Source: Triatoma infestans (Eukaryota; Arthropoda; Insecta; Hemiptera; Reduviidae). From it: 64,000 nt of DNA. The translations under genes were made by a program, and so were the position numbers. Shown one piece after another: positions 42,641-53,250 of the stretch; position 1 is the stretch's first letter; each line of letters begins with the position of its first letter. The notes below the pieces were generated by a model that worked only from the letters and a program-made list of their open reading frames with translations, was not told where the DNA came from and did not search any database. The stretch covers positions 250,001 through 314,000 of the forward strand of contig JAAEAF010000182.1 in NCBI GenBank assembly GCA_011037195.1, given 5' to 3'.

Positions 42641-43088
42641 GCGATACAATTATTTTGGAATAGTATAGGAAAGGGTTTTCATTGTTCAAAATAGAGGTAA
42701 TAATTTGTTCAAATAAAGAAATTAATTTGAGTGACCAAAGTTGTTCGGCAATGTTAAATAAAATAAGTAATTTATTTAGTAATAATTAAATTGTGTGAAA
42801 ACTGATTCAAAATAAGAAATAAAAGGTTTTAAATTCGTTAGATAAATGTTTAATTTTTGTGGAAAGTGATACAAAATGTTTAAATTTGGTTATAAAAGAA
42901 ACCAAAAAAAGGTTCATTTGACTGAAATATACGCAGTTTGAATTGCGTACTAAAAGGGTTAATTTGTATGTATTCCACATATTGTTTAAAATAATAATTA
43001 AAACGATCCATATCGGTTCAAATTCAAGGAACTTGTTTCAAATTGTATGATCATAATTTCTTTCAAACTTAGCTGTGATTTTTAAAAT

Positions 43089-43438
43089 GTTCTGTAGGGG
43101 TAGTGAACCCCCACCACTCATCCACACTAGCGAGTGAACCCCCACCACGCATCAGAGAGAAAGAGCCCCTCTCGAGAGAGAGGAGAGGAGAGGCCAGTTG
43201 GATATATATACGAGAGACAGAGTCAAAAAGATATTCTGTTCACAGTCTCACACTTGAATTGTACACATCGTTTAGCCACGTCAGTCAGTCTGTTCTGTTC
43301 TTGTAGTGTTAAGTATACAGTCCTTGGCAGTCAGTCATATGCATATATATCAATTATAGATATCTTATACCGATATTAAGGTGTTATTTATCTATCAACA
43401 TCCACAACCAACATCTCCTCCTACAACCATTACAGTTC
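43089..43438 (+). mobile_element. Solo LTR, copy 2, with 4-bp target duplication
   Basis: LTR 43093-43434 (342 bp) begins TGTAGGGGTAGTGAACCC and ends ACAACCATTACA. GTTC stands on both sides (43089-43092 and 43435-43438). Compared with copy 1 it has an internal duplication of GTGAACCCCCACCACNCATC (43102 and 43133) and a different length in the GAGA tract. It is recombined and without coding genes. Confidence 0.93.
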
Positions 43439-44354
43439 AAATTGTTCAAAATAAAGTAATTATATTTGTTTATAAAAGGAATGATTTAAAAGAAAAGTGG
43501 TTTAAATTGTTTGAATTATGATATTATATAGAATTATCATTTCTTTTCTTTTTTCCCCCCCAGCAATTTCTTCTTCTTAAACGAGGCTAGCATAAATTAT
43601 TATGTTAAAACTGACATAATCTTCAGTCGTCTTGGAAGATGAAGCTGCATTGAAATTTCGCTACAAGTCATTTTAAAATAAATACCTATAAAATGTTAAA
43701 AGTTGCGCATGATAAATCCAAAATGGACATACAGATATTATTGTCGTATTTACAGTATACAATAAAAAAAATCAATAACCAAAAATATAATTTGTATATA
43801 TATATAATATATGTTTTCATATTACTTTGATTTACAATTTTTTAAAAGACTTTTTTTTTATAGTTGTGACAAAAATAGTCACAATGAATAATCAATTAGT
43901 AATAAATAATGGACAATAATAATAAGAGAAACAAACGCTTATATTGGTATCAGTATGACCTAGTCTAAGCTTGAGGTCACGTGAACTATACGGTCGATTA
44001 TAGAAACGTGTTAGTTAGAATGTTTCCAGTTTTAATTCAAGAGATAATTTCAGCTATTGATTTTCAATAAAACTATGATTTTTATGTGAAAGATTTTTAT
44101 CTAGTTATATTTTATCAAAAGTAGCTACTAAAAATTCTATGTTGAAAAATTTGACCGAAAAAAAATTAAGTGTTTCATAATTTATTATGAAATAAATGAA
44201 TTATTTCTATCTTAGATACTACTACTAAAATCAACAATAATACTTTATATTCATGAGAATACAATAATAATTTTTAATATTAAAGTTTTATAAACAATTT
44301 TATAATTTAAACTTTTTTTATGGATTTTCCAAGAAACTATTTCTAATTTCCTTT
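43439..44354. other. AT-rich intergenic DNA
   Basis: Nothing recognised. Confidence 0.4.
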
Positions 44355-45130
44355 AAAAAAAAATCCGGCGTGAAACGCTCGCAGGACAGTTTCTCAGAGC
44401 AGTTATTATAATTACAAAATTCAAAAATTTTCTTTAAATTTGGACATTATTTTTCCGAGCTGTAGTATAAATAGTGTGGGTATAAACTGGTAGGTATCCA
44501 TGACACAGCTAGTCATTTCAATAATGTAGGTTACATTGTAGTCCAGAAAACAATGCCAATAATATTGAAGAAATTCAAATAAAATTTGAAATTAAACGTA
44601 ACAAAATTCCGCAGAACACCCTAATGTCAATTTCTCCGGAAAAATCATTTAAATAAAAATTTATAGAATTTTTTTCCTTGCACAAAGAAAACACAAAGAA
44701 AGTCACAAAGAAAATTCATTATTTCGAGAAAATTTCAATAAACCGACTTTCTTAGAATTTGGAATTCCAGCAATATTTCTAATGAATATTAATATTATGT
44801 AGGTGACAATGCTCGTATGTATTGTACGGAAATGGTATTTAGTGGAAAGCATAATGTTGGCCGTCTCTTAGAACCGCCCAAAAAATAAATTTTTCTCAGG
44901 ATAATCATTCAAATAAAAGTGATAGTTATTTTTTATTTGTGTAGATAGTATATTGAAGTTTAAAGAAAATCGCAAACAACTGAAAAATCAGCCAGTAAAG
45001 TCGGTTGATTTTCGGTTGATGGAATTTGCCAGAAAACTGCGGTGGTAGGTTAATAATATCAAATTCACGCTTCCTGTGATTTATCATTATTGCGATATTT
45101 TATTAAAACATACACACCCACACATAGATC
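44355..45130 (+). mobile_element. 3'-hairpin repeat, 5' and internal part
   Basis: Starts AAATCCGGCGTGAAACGCTC (equivalent to the 5' end at 14693). It has internal units with GGAATTCCAGCAATATTTC and TTTAAAGAAAATCGC, and stops at ACATACACACCCACACATAG, before the terminal hairpin. Confidence 0.6.
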
Positions 45131-45134
45131 ATTT

Positions 45135-45772
45135 ACTTTTTTTATTTTATTTATTAGTAATTTACATCTGTAGGAATATAATTGTAAATATGTAGATAAT
45201 ACAAATCACCTATAAGGCACTTGTGTGGAGAACTCATCTAATGATGAGACTCCATGAGAAATAATACATATGGCACTTTGTAACTTAAGTTAGTCATTAG
45301 AGAGTCTCAAGTCCAGCGGCGTTTCAATCGTAGGGATAGATTCCTTGGGGGGGGGGGGAGAAGAACCCAGCAGGCGGACTTAGCAACTTCGGCTGTGCAA
45401 GGAACATTGAGTTCATCACATGGGGTGAGGTTTGACATAGAAAGTGGCAACAATTTTTCTGAGGATTCTGGTTTGAAAAGATTGGATTGTTTGGTTGAAC
45501 CTCACAGTTCAATAGCATATGTCCTCCATAGGTTTGAGCTTTTCTAAGTAAATCAATTTTTTATATTGTAGATGTTGTTTAGATCGTCTGGAAAGTAGTT
45601 TTGGTTTAGATCGTCTGTTGAGGTCTTGTTTTTTTTAGTCGTGTATGGGGGTTCGAGGTGAGCTGTTTGTCGATATATAATCCTAAGTTGCGTACATAGT
45701 CAGCAATTGGAAATGAAATTCCATTAACATATAGAGGAGGAATGAAGACCGTCTTAATGTAAAAGTACTGTA
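45135..45772 (-). pseudogene. Jockey-like LINE, C-terminal part (minus), left of insertion
   Basis: Minus strand continues from the RT domain after the foldback insertion: TVFIPPLYVNGISFPIADYV and RNLGLYIDKQLTSNPHTRLK. Then, with frameshifts, a QSFQTRILRKIVATFYVKP block (jockey 'iQ.fQskiLRkI..apwyv') and a 3' UTR ending in an A-rich tail at about 45135-45155. The join with 46080-46830 is exact in sense: KINEAKCQYITF then PPLYVNG. Confidence 0.85.
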
Positions 45773-45773
45773 T
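45760..45773 (+). repeat. Left target duplication of foldback element 2
   Basis: TAAAAGTACTGTAT; 46066-46079 has TAAAAGTAATGTAT, one difference in 14. Confidence 0.88.
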
Positions 45774-46065
45774 CAGAGACATTTTCCGTGGTAGCCTGCT
45801 TCGTTTTGTGGTCATCGACCGGTTTCGGGCGTTCGCCCATCTTCAGGATGCGTTTTTCAGACAGTGTGCCAACACAGACTCGTACAGAGACTTAGCTTCA
45901 CACTCAGTCTCTGTACGAGTCTGTGTTGGCACACTGTCTGAAAAACGCATCCTGAAGATGGGCGAACGCCCCGAAAACCGGTCGATGACCACAAAACGAA
46001 GCAGGCTACCACGGAAAATGTCTCTGATGCTTTCCAGCTCTGCGGAAACCAACCACCACAACAAA
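45774..46065 (-). mobile_element. Hammerhead foldback element, copy 2
   Basis: Same structure as 11545-11872 in reverse orientation. The one-sided extension is at the right (46026-46065: GATGCTTTCCAGCTCTGCGG through CCACCACAACAAA). The arms are about 45774-45907 and 45908-46025, meeting at CACTCAGTCTCTGTACGAG. Both arms share GTGCCAACACAGACTCGTAC, which differs from copy 1 (GTGAC, CGCAC). It interrupts a jockey LINE and is flanked by a 14-bp duplication with one mismatch. It carries an intact minus-strand hammerhead (45813-45850); the plus-strand one has two single-base insertions. Confidence 0.88.
45813..45850 (-). ncRNA. Hammerhead ribozyme motif, intact core
   Basis: Minus strand: CATC (45847-45850), CTGAAGA (45840-45846), one unpaired base, stem II GGGC-GAAC-GCCC (45827-45838), GAA, ACCGGT (45818-45823), C (45817), GATG (45813-45816). 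Base-for-base the same as the plus-strand motif at 11797-11834. Confidence 0.75.
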
Positions 46066-46079
46066 TAAAAGTAATGTAT

Positions 46080-46830
46080 TGGCATTTTGCTTCGTTAATT
46101 TTCATTTGCCAATGTTTTGACCCAGGTTTCCAGTGAGCTTAAATGGCTATGAGGATCTCTAAATGTAAATTTAGGATCGCCATGCGGAGAGAGGATAGCA
46201 GTGTCATCTGCAAAAGTAGAGAGCAGTGTATTAGGGGAATTCGGAAAGTGAGCAGTATATAGAGTGTAGAGAAGAGGACCGAGTATGCTCCCTTGCGGGA
46301 ACGGAAGGCTAGCTGGGGGAGAAATAGCCGAACCATGATTGATTCAGAAATGTCGGCCGCACAATTAGGAATTTAATATTATGAAAATATGGGCAGGCCG
46401 CCCTTAAGCTTGCATAGCAAGCCCGGATACCAAACTCGATGAAATGCTTGTGTGACATCGAGAAGGGTATTGCTCAAGGGTGGTTGCAATGGTGTCTATA
46501 ACGCGATGACATTGTTGAATGGTGGAGTGAAAGGCTTGAAAGCCAAACTCTTGGTTAGGGATTATTTATTGTTATTGAAGAAGAGGATAGAGGCGATAAA
46601 ATAGTAGTTTCTCCAGAATGTCACCCAAGCTAAAGGGATGATAGGATGAAGGAAGGTTAACTGGTTTCCTAGGCTTTGAAACCAATTTAATTGATGAATA
46701 ATTCCAGGAGGCAGAAAAGTAGTTAGTTCTAGGGAAAGAGTTGTGAATATAGGCTAGGAAAAATGTATGACTTTTTAGGAAAGTTTGACTTCTTAGGAGG
46801 ATTTGGGACGTTATCAGGACATGACAGGCG
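46080..46830 (-). pseudogene. Jockey-like LINE, reverse transcriptase (minus), right of insertion
   Basis: From right to left: NYFSASWNYSSIKLVSKPRK, SSYHPFSLGDILEKLLFYRL (SYRPISLl..), QEFGFQAFHSTIQQCHRVID, TLEQYPSRCHTSI, and PFPQGSILGPLLYTLYTA (the VPQGSvLgPLLY block). STFADDTAIL has the catalytic FADD at 46203-46214. Then come LSSLETWVKTL and KINEAKCQYITF. Blocks are in order, and frameshifts and a few stops make it inactive. 5' truncated near 46830. Confidence 0.88.
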
Positions 46831-46980
46831 GCAATCCATGCAAAAACATTTTGCTAAAAACATTTTTGTCATTCCTTAGGAGACCTCACAATATATTTTT
46901 CTGGCGATTTTCAATTTCGAATATTTGACACCATCACAATACTTCCACTTATTGCAGTAAGAGAAAGTATGAGTTACTGG
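46831..46980 (+). mobile_element. 3'-hairpin repeat, 3' end only
   Basis: ACATTTTGCTAAAAACATTT, GGAGACCTCACAATATAT, TATTTGACACCATCACAATA and a weak end hairpin CTTATTGCAGTAAG then AGAAAGTA. Confidence 0.6.
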
Positions 46981-49270
46981 GTTTTATCTGGTATCGTAAG
47001 GATAGAGGCTTTCTTTTTAATTGTAATGTTAGAGAAGTTTCATGATAATTGTAAGAGTTTGAAGTTTCAAGAAAATTGTCCAATTTGAAGACGAAAATTG
47101 TTGGAAAACTAATTCAAGAGAGGGTTTCACATCAGATAATTTTTTCAGAGATAAATATTTTCAACTAAATTTAATCTGAATAAAATTTGCATACATTCAT
47201 TGATTTCATCAAATATAAAAACATACATAAAATAAATAAAGAAATAGGATGCACAAATTACTTTCTTACTTGGTGAAAAAAACCAAGGTTTGAAAAGAGT
47301 GTTTCCATTCACTATTTTTCTGCGTACTTTTTCCTTTAAATTGTTACGAATCTCACTTTACATCCTGCAAGGGTTTTGTTGATCCTATCCTCTTAATATT
47401 CAAGCCACATTTACAGTACGAAGTTACTTTACTAAAGGCGCCAAGTTCAGCATGGCCAGGAATGCTATCGCCATCTTTTCCCTTTTATATTCTTTTTCTA
47501 TTGAAAGGTAAAGCAATTTACAAAGCGTATTAAATATTACTTCAAATTAATACAACAAAATAAGGAATAAACGGCAATCATGGATTAGACTTAATGAGAT
47601 TTTCATGTTCATTTGAAATTAATTATAATTACAAATTATTGGGGTATTTTATTCGAAAATTTGACAGGATCACAATAATTCCTCTTACTAGGAGGAGTAA
47701 GAGAAATTACAACAATTTATTATTTTCAATTTGGAATACTTCATTTAAGAAAGTGAAATGTTTACAAATTGGAAACCATGTAAAATGAAATCAATTTTGA
47801 ATGAATATAGATTTATATCTCATTATAGAAAATCTATATATACATATTGAGATAATTTGGAATTCTGTGTCCTTCGAAATAATTAATAACAAAATATAAT
47901 TCTTGAAAGACTCTTTACTTTGAGGATTTTCTGTTTACAATTTAAAATTTCTGCACTCCAGAGCTTATTCTTACAATTGGACTTAAAAAAAGGTCTGCTC
48001 CCTCAAGGGGGACATACATAAAATGGTCCAGATACGTTTTCTACTGTTTTATACTGCGAATTCCCTGGAAGAACATAACTTTTTTTCCCATGAGAGAGGA
48101 AATCTTAGAATTTCACTTTTCGTCTTTCCCATGCTGTTGTCTGGTTGATGATCTTCGAACATGATTTGCCTAACGTGTTAAACATGCCTATGATTGCTGA
48201 CTAATCAACATCATATTCTCTTTAGTAATGTTTATACAATATTAAACTTGCATCAATATTTCACATTATGACCAACAAATTTTCATGTTTGTCCTGCGCA
48301 TTTGCGTGGACATTCTTGTGCAAACTTGGAATCGAAGATATCGCCAATCTCAATGCTGTACATTGTAAGAATAGCTTTAAATGGTGAAGATTCTACACTA
48401 GTCTTGCCAAACTAATCCGAAAATGAACGAATGCTTGAAACCTGTCAGTAAAAAGAGAAAAAAACTAGTTAATATCTTGGAGATGTCTTTGCGGATCCAA
48501 CCATCTGTTTGGCATATTCAACAAAGTGGTGTACAGTTTATTGAAACTACATACATCAGGACTATTGGTATCACTTGGAAATTTCTGGAATAGTACTTAA
48601 TGTTCATGCTGGAAAATGGGTGCAGACTGATGTGGGACTTGCTCTCTATTAAGGCTATAGTCATACCACTTCTCTTTCTAGATTAACAGTCTTAACAAAG
48701 TTCCAGGCTAGGCTTTCACTTATTTCAAAGTATTGAGTCGGATCTCTGTGGATGTTTTTTATTCTGCCAGAACTAGTGTCCTCGGTTGCAGGAAAAGTAG
48801 GATGAAAATTGTGTGTATAATCATATGCCTGATAAAATGCACTGCAGAAACTGGGATGATCAGGTATTTATTAAAATAACATTGTTCATCATTTCTGATG
48901 ATGTAGTTTATTAAATAAGCAACTCTTTCTGTAATATCAAGTTTTGTTTAGTATACTTTTTTTTTTTGTGTTTGGTGTGTTTAATGAAAATTATATGTAA
49001 CCCCGTTTAACATTTTTTATTTTTATCCCTGAAGAAGACAGTAAATTGGTCGAAACGTTGGATAAGTTTTAAAAAAAATGTAATTTTATTGACCGCTCCT
49101 CGAGATCTCCTGCAGTGTTATTAATATATCGGTCAAGAATCTTTATTATCATGTATTAAAATGTTTCAATTATTACATTGATTAACATAGAGTGATTATA
49201 ACAAACCCCTTATATGAGCGTCAGGCGAGCTCCAGCTATATTTAGTTTAATATTATTATTATTACTACTA
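46981..49270. other. Mostly unassigned; one hairpin end and one Penelope-like tail motif
   Basis: 47640-47710 (+) is a hairpin-repeat end (TCGAAAATTTGACAGGATCA and CTCTTACTAGG-AGGAGTAAGAG at 47682-47703). 49029-49062 (+) reads CTGAAGAAGAC..GGTCGAAACGTTGG, a tail motif common in Penelope-like elements. 48280-49020 may be an unrecognised element body, but I found no convincing protein. Confidence 0.4.
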
Positions 49271-49279
49271 TAGCTCGTC

Positions 49280-50075
49280 AGTCCTATTAGGACCTAGGCT
49301 TCCTCGACAATCCTTTTCCACTCCTCTCTATCGTGAGCAAACCTCCTACATCTTCTTATTCCTGTTTGGCGGAGGTCGTTTTCTATCGTTTAACCATACA
49401 GGTTTGCCATGTAGTAGGCGTTTAGGAGACCACCAGGTCTCCATCTTCTCCACATTTTTTTTAACATAAGATACCAGATCTGGCTGTACAAACAGATTCT
49501 GGAGATCTCCATTCCTACTTTTCTCCATCGGCCATCTTCACAAAGAGGACCATAAATTTTTCGCAAAACCTTTCTTTCCCAGATTCTCAGAGCAATCATG
49601 TTCTCCTTTGTTAAGACCCACGCTTCGATACCTCAGCATACATAGTCTCAAAACTGTTTTATGTATAAGTACCTTAGATTGTCTTGACAAAGTTGGAAAT
49701 CTTAATGTCTTGTTCAAAGCGAACGTGCATCTGTTTCCAGCCGCTATTCTAGCTTTTATATCCATACTTACATCATTGTTGTCTACTTAGGGCTCCCAGA
49801 TATTTGAAATTCTGACACGATTTAAATTTGTACCCTGCTAGTTGGGCTTGATCATCAATTTGGGATATATTTCTCCCTTTCCTCCCGTTTTTTAGTTCGT
49901 TAACTTCAAGTCCAATTATTTTAGCAGATCTTTCAAGCTCCTGAAAGCCGCCTTTGTACGTTGCATATAACAACATCATCCGCATAGGCAAGATGCTGCA
50001 TTAGCCTGTTATATATACAACCTTCGGGATTGGTTTGGATTGCCCTTATGACATACTCTAGGGCCAAATTATATT
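49280..50075 (-). pseudogene. RTE-like LINE reverse transcriptase, C-terminal half (minus)
   Basis: From right to left: NLALEYVIRAIQTNPEGCIY, then RLMQHLAYADDVVICN with the catalytic YADD at 49975-49986. Next LERSAKIIGLEVNELKNGRK, FKYLGA, DIKARIAAGNRCTFALNKTL and SRQSKVLIHKTVLRLCMLRY, then MIALRIWERKVLRKIYGPL and a WR-N-LQNL segment. The blocks are consecutive and typical of RTE/craniofacial-development-protein-2-like RTs. Frameshifts separate them. The N-terminal RT and endonuclease are missing. A second, more C-terminal copy of this type is at 9040-9575. Confidence 0.87.
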
Positions 50076-50900
50076 AACTAAGTGAGATTAAAATAGAAAT
50101 ACTATAAAATAATAGTATGTTCAATGTAAAACTCTATCTCTATTTTCTGAGTTTGTGCCCATTATAACATGTATCACTTCCTTTAATGTGACCGATTTCG
50201 GACTTTCTTTCATAGTCAGATTTTGGTGCTTCAAGTTCTTCATTTCGATGAAGAGGTAAATCATTGATCCATGAAGTAAAATAATAATAATAAAAAAAAA
50301 GAATAAATCAACAAATTTCAAATATTATTAATTGCTATTAAAATAATCAAAATTAAAAATAAAAAAAAAAGGAAATTGAAAAATAAAGACATTTGTATTT
50401 TACTTATTCGACAAATCAGAAAAAATCCCCACAATTTACATAATTTTGAACAATTAAATTCAATGTATAGAAACTAAAATGTTATATAGTATACTGCATG
50501 GTATATAATGCTCTCTATATTATACAAATGAACAAAATCGCGTGACAATAACAATTTGTCTGTTGGTGTGAGTGTACAATGTGTTGTGGTGGCATACAGA
50601 GAGGGAGAGTGGGGTAATATGGCTCGTATGCCCTATTCACCATCGTTTACCATATATGAAACGGTTCTGTCTGTCACGAAAGTGTAAACTACTTTCTTCA
50701 TTGGATTTTATTTTGCTCCATTTACAATTCAATATTTTATTTATTTATTTACAAATATTTTTGCAATTATCTGTACTTGTTTTGTATAAAAGGTAATGAA
50801 TACCATAACATTAAATTCGTTTTGTTATTTAGAATTTCATAAATATTTACAATGAATTGTGTGTTTTGATGTAATTTTTATAAAAATCAAAATAAAATAA
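50076..50900. other. AT-rich intergenic DNA with a decayed hammerhead-like motif
   Basis: On the minus strand at about 50183-50222: CTGACTA..GAAAGTCCGAAATCGGTC, the family order with a mutated core (CTGACTA, ATCGGT). Otherwise unassigned. Confidence 0.4.
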
Positions 50901-51340
50901 AAAATCTGGTGTTGAATAACATTCACACGTCTTTACACATTCACACGTCTTTACACATTCACTCGACTTTACACATTCACACGACTAGTAATTAATATAA
51001 TTATTGTAAAGGTGATAAATTTTCTTTAAACTTACATATTAGTTTTTCTTCAGAGATCTAACAATAATAGAGCGCTACAAAGGGTAAGGATAAACCTTTG
51101 GTAGATTGTCACTTGAATGTAGTTACACTGTCCTCCAGAAGACAGCGCCAATAACATTAAAGAAACCCAAATAACATTAATGACGACACAAATTCTAGCT
51201 AAAATCAATTTTTTCGATAAAAAATTCCAAATAAAAAAGATACGTTTTCTATTTATGCGGAATTAGCATTCCAAGTTTAAGAAAAATCTAATCGATTATA
51301 TTTTTTTATTTTGGTAAGAAATCCACAACTATTCAAATAG
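50901..51340 (+). mobile_element. 3'-hairpin repeat, 5' part with minisatellite
   Basis: Begins AAAAAATCTGGTGTTGAATA (the family 5' end), followed by a minisatellite (50920-50985), then a TTTTCTTTAAACTTACATAT unit. Lacks the 3' end. Confidence 0.6.
50920..50985. repeat. 18-bp minisatellite, 3.7 units
   Basis: Unit CATTCACACGTCTTTACA at 50920, 50938, 50956 (two changes) and a partial at 50974. The unit derives from the single CATTCACA.. found at the start of other copies of the host repeat. Confidence 0.95.
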
Positions 51341-51379
51341 TATAACCAGTGAATATGATGATAGTAGTGTCATAAAAAG

Positions 51380-51834
51380 GGCGTGAAAGACTTGTTAGGC
51401 GATGTCTCCCATTGGAGGTACTCCCTATTTATTACAAGAAAATGCAAACATGAAGTTAGATGGTCGCTGGGCCCAGTGGCGTTTCACTCTCCTGGGAGGG
51501 TTGTGTGGGATTGTAAGGGAAAAGAGTTTTTGGGTCTAAAGGGGGTTAGAATGATTGGCTGTGAAGTCATGGAATTTTTTTGGTAACGTGCTTTTTTTAT
51601 TAACTGATGGACAAAAAAGGGATTTTGAGGTCAGTGTGAAGGGTTAGGTTGGAAACATAGAACGGGGCATTCGTAATTCTTCTGAGGGTTTTGAATTGAA
51701 AAGCTTGAATGCGATAGGTGGAATGCTTGGTTGAATCCCAGACGTCGCATCCGTATGTCCAGAAAGGGGCTTTATAATAGTGTTGTAGATAAGTCTTTTG
51801 TTTTCAAGGGACATGAAATGTAATTGGTGTGTTG
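51380..51834 (-). pseudogene. Jockey-like LINE, C-terminal part (minus)
   Basis: Minus strand across frames: ENKRLIYNTIIKP, FWTYGCDVWDSTKHSTYRIQ, AFQFKTLRRITNAPFYVSNL, TLHTDLKIPF. These are the jockey post-RT blocks (iKPiWtYG..lWG.a..S....iQ.fQsk.LR.i..Apfyvsn..lh.DL). Continues the element at 52204-52720 beyond an insertion of repeat R3. Confidence 0.82.
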
Positions 51835-52203
51835 TGGTAGTAGCTAGCTTGTGGCGTGAGCGGTTTTGTAAAGAGCTTGTTTATATGTTTGAGATAGAGA
51901 GATAAGTATTAAGAAATAATCAAGAGATCACCACTAAAAAAATAAATATATTAATCTCTAAATGAATTTAAATACTTTACAATATCACAACTATATGTTT
52001 ATGAAATCAATTACTTATCTAGAATAAATGCTAAACTCTACTACTGACACTGAATTTAAGAGAGCGATTCCTGAAGTGTTCTGGTTGGATGTATAGTTCA
52101 GACTGTTCAAATCCTTTCAAATAATACTGGTATGTTTGGAGGGAGTATATTGCCTTATCCTAACTGTTTCTTTTCCCTTTGTCTCTTCAGTTGCATTGAC
52201 GTC
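51835..52203 (-). repeat. Unclassified dispersed repeat 'R3', copy 3, inside a jockey LINE
   Basis: Reverse-complement copy of 19345-19776 (GTCAATGCAACTGAAGAGAC, GGAATCGCTCTCTTAAATTC, TTGTGATATTGTAAAGTA, AAAACCGCTCACGCCACAAG, TTACATTTCAT). The jockey reading continues on both sides, so R3 is an insertion here and its limits are close to 51835 and 52203. A clear target duplication was not found. Confidence 0.8.
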
Positions 52204-52720
52204 TGTTTGGTTCGTCATTTTAATCGTGTATGCGGATTCCAAGTCAGTCTTTTGTCTAGATAAATATCCTAAATATCGGACTTTGTCGAATGTCGGTATT
52301 ATGGAGCCATGAAGGAGGATGGGCGGGAGAGTGGCGCGACCGAGGGTAAAGGATATGCATTTGCTTATAGTGGAATTGACCTTTATTCTCCACCGGATAA
52401 GCCAGTCTTGTAGAGAGATAATATGGGATTTTAGGGCACGGGATGCGAAAACAGGTTCGGGATTTGGAACAATAACACGTGTATCATCACTCATCAGCAT
52501 AGGAGTGAAGGATTGTTTCTGGTGGGAAGGATATCTGCAGTATAGAAAATATATATAGGAGAGGAGCAAGGACACTCTCTTGGGAAATATAGCATGGAAA
52601 GATCGAAAATCTGGAGGAGCCTGAACGATCCCAGAAGGAACGATCAGATAGGTGTGATTATAGAATCATGTAGTAGGTAGAGGGACGATTATATTCAAAT
52701 TTAGAATTATAGAGATATAC
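52204..52720 (-). pseudogene. Jockey-like LINE, RT catalytic and following region (minus)
   Basis: From right to left: a degenerate PRECPCSSPIYIFYTADI (VPQGSvLaPlLYiiYTAD), then LMSDDTRVIVPNPEPVFASR where DD is kept within SDDT (family FADDT). Next ALKSHIISLQDWLIRWRIKV, NSTISKCISFTLGRATLPPI and DKVRYLGYLSRQKT. One 152-codon frame (52117-52575) is open but runs on into the R3 insertion, so its last residues are not LINE sequence. Frameshifts upstream. Inactive. Confidence 0.86.
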
Positions 52721-53250
52721 GTCTATGCTTCTAGAGAATATTAATATTACTTAGGTTGGTAAAAACCATACACTGTATTGAAGTAGTACTTTAGAACAAA
52801 GTTTAATGTGACTGTACCCCCCCTCCCCTCAGAAACGCCCAAGAAATCAACTTTTATATGGAAATTTTTCAAATAAAAGTGATAGATTATTTTTATGTGT
52901 CCACTAGTGTAATATGAAATTTAAAGAAAATCGTTTCGACAAAAGATGAACAGCTAAATTAAGTTCAGTAAAGTTGCGCTTACAATTGATGGATTTTGCA
53001 CCAGATTTTGTGCCAGATACAGTAATTGTAATAACTAAAGGTAATACCAAATTGAGCTTCCGGCGGCTTTTCATTTTTGAGATATTTTATTCACATGTAA
53101 ACACTAGTATGCACACACCAGAACATTTGCTAAAAACATTATTGCCGTTCGCAGGACACCTCAAAATATGGGTTTTTTTCTGGTGAATACAAAATTTTGA
53201 TTGTTTGACACGATTGCCAATAATGACTCTTATTGTAATAAGAGAAAGAA
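52721..53250 (+). mobile_element. 3'-hairpin repeat, variant hairpin
   Basis: Internal unit (GAATATTAATATTACTTAGG, TTTCAAATAAAAGTGATAGA, TTTAAAGAAAATCGTTTCGA), then TTTTTGAGATATTTTATTCA, TTTGCTAAAAACATTATTGC, TTTGACACGATTGCC. The end palindrome is CTCTTATT-GT-AATAAGAG at 53227-53244. The stem differs from other copies at matching positions on both sides, keeping the pairing. Confidence 0.72.

Noticed and set aside
45808..46105. Overlapping open frames on both strands in the foldback element
   Set aside because: They arise because the inverted arms mirror each other; translations have no domain and the arms contain ribozyme motifs.
48280..49020. Candidate body of a Penelope-like element upstream of the GAAACGTTGG tail
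   Set aside because: Six-frame reading gave no RT or GIY-YIG motif, so no autonomous Penelope-like element can be claimed in this window.
52117..52575. A 152-codon open frame as a single protein
   Set aside because: The first ~110 residues are jockey RT, and the remainder is out of the inserted R3 repeat; it is a junction artefact.
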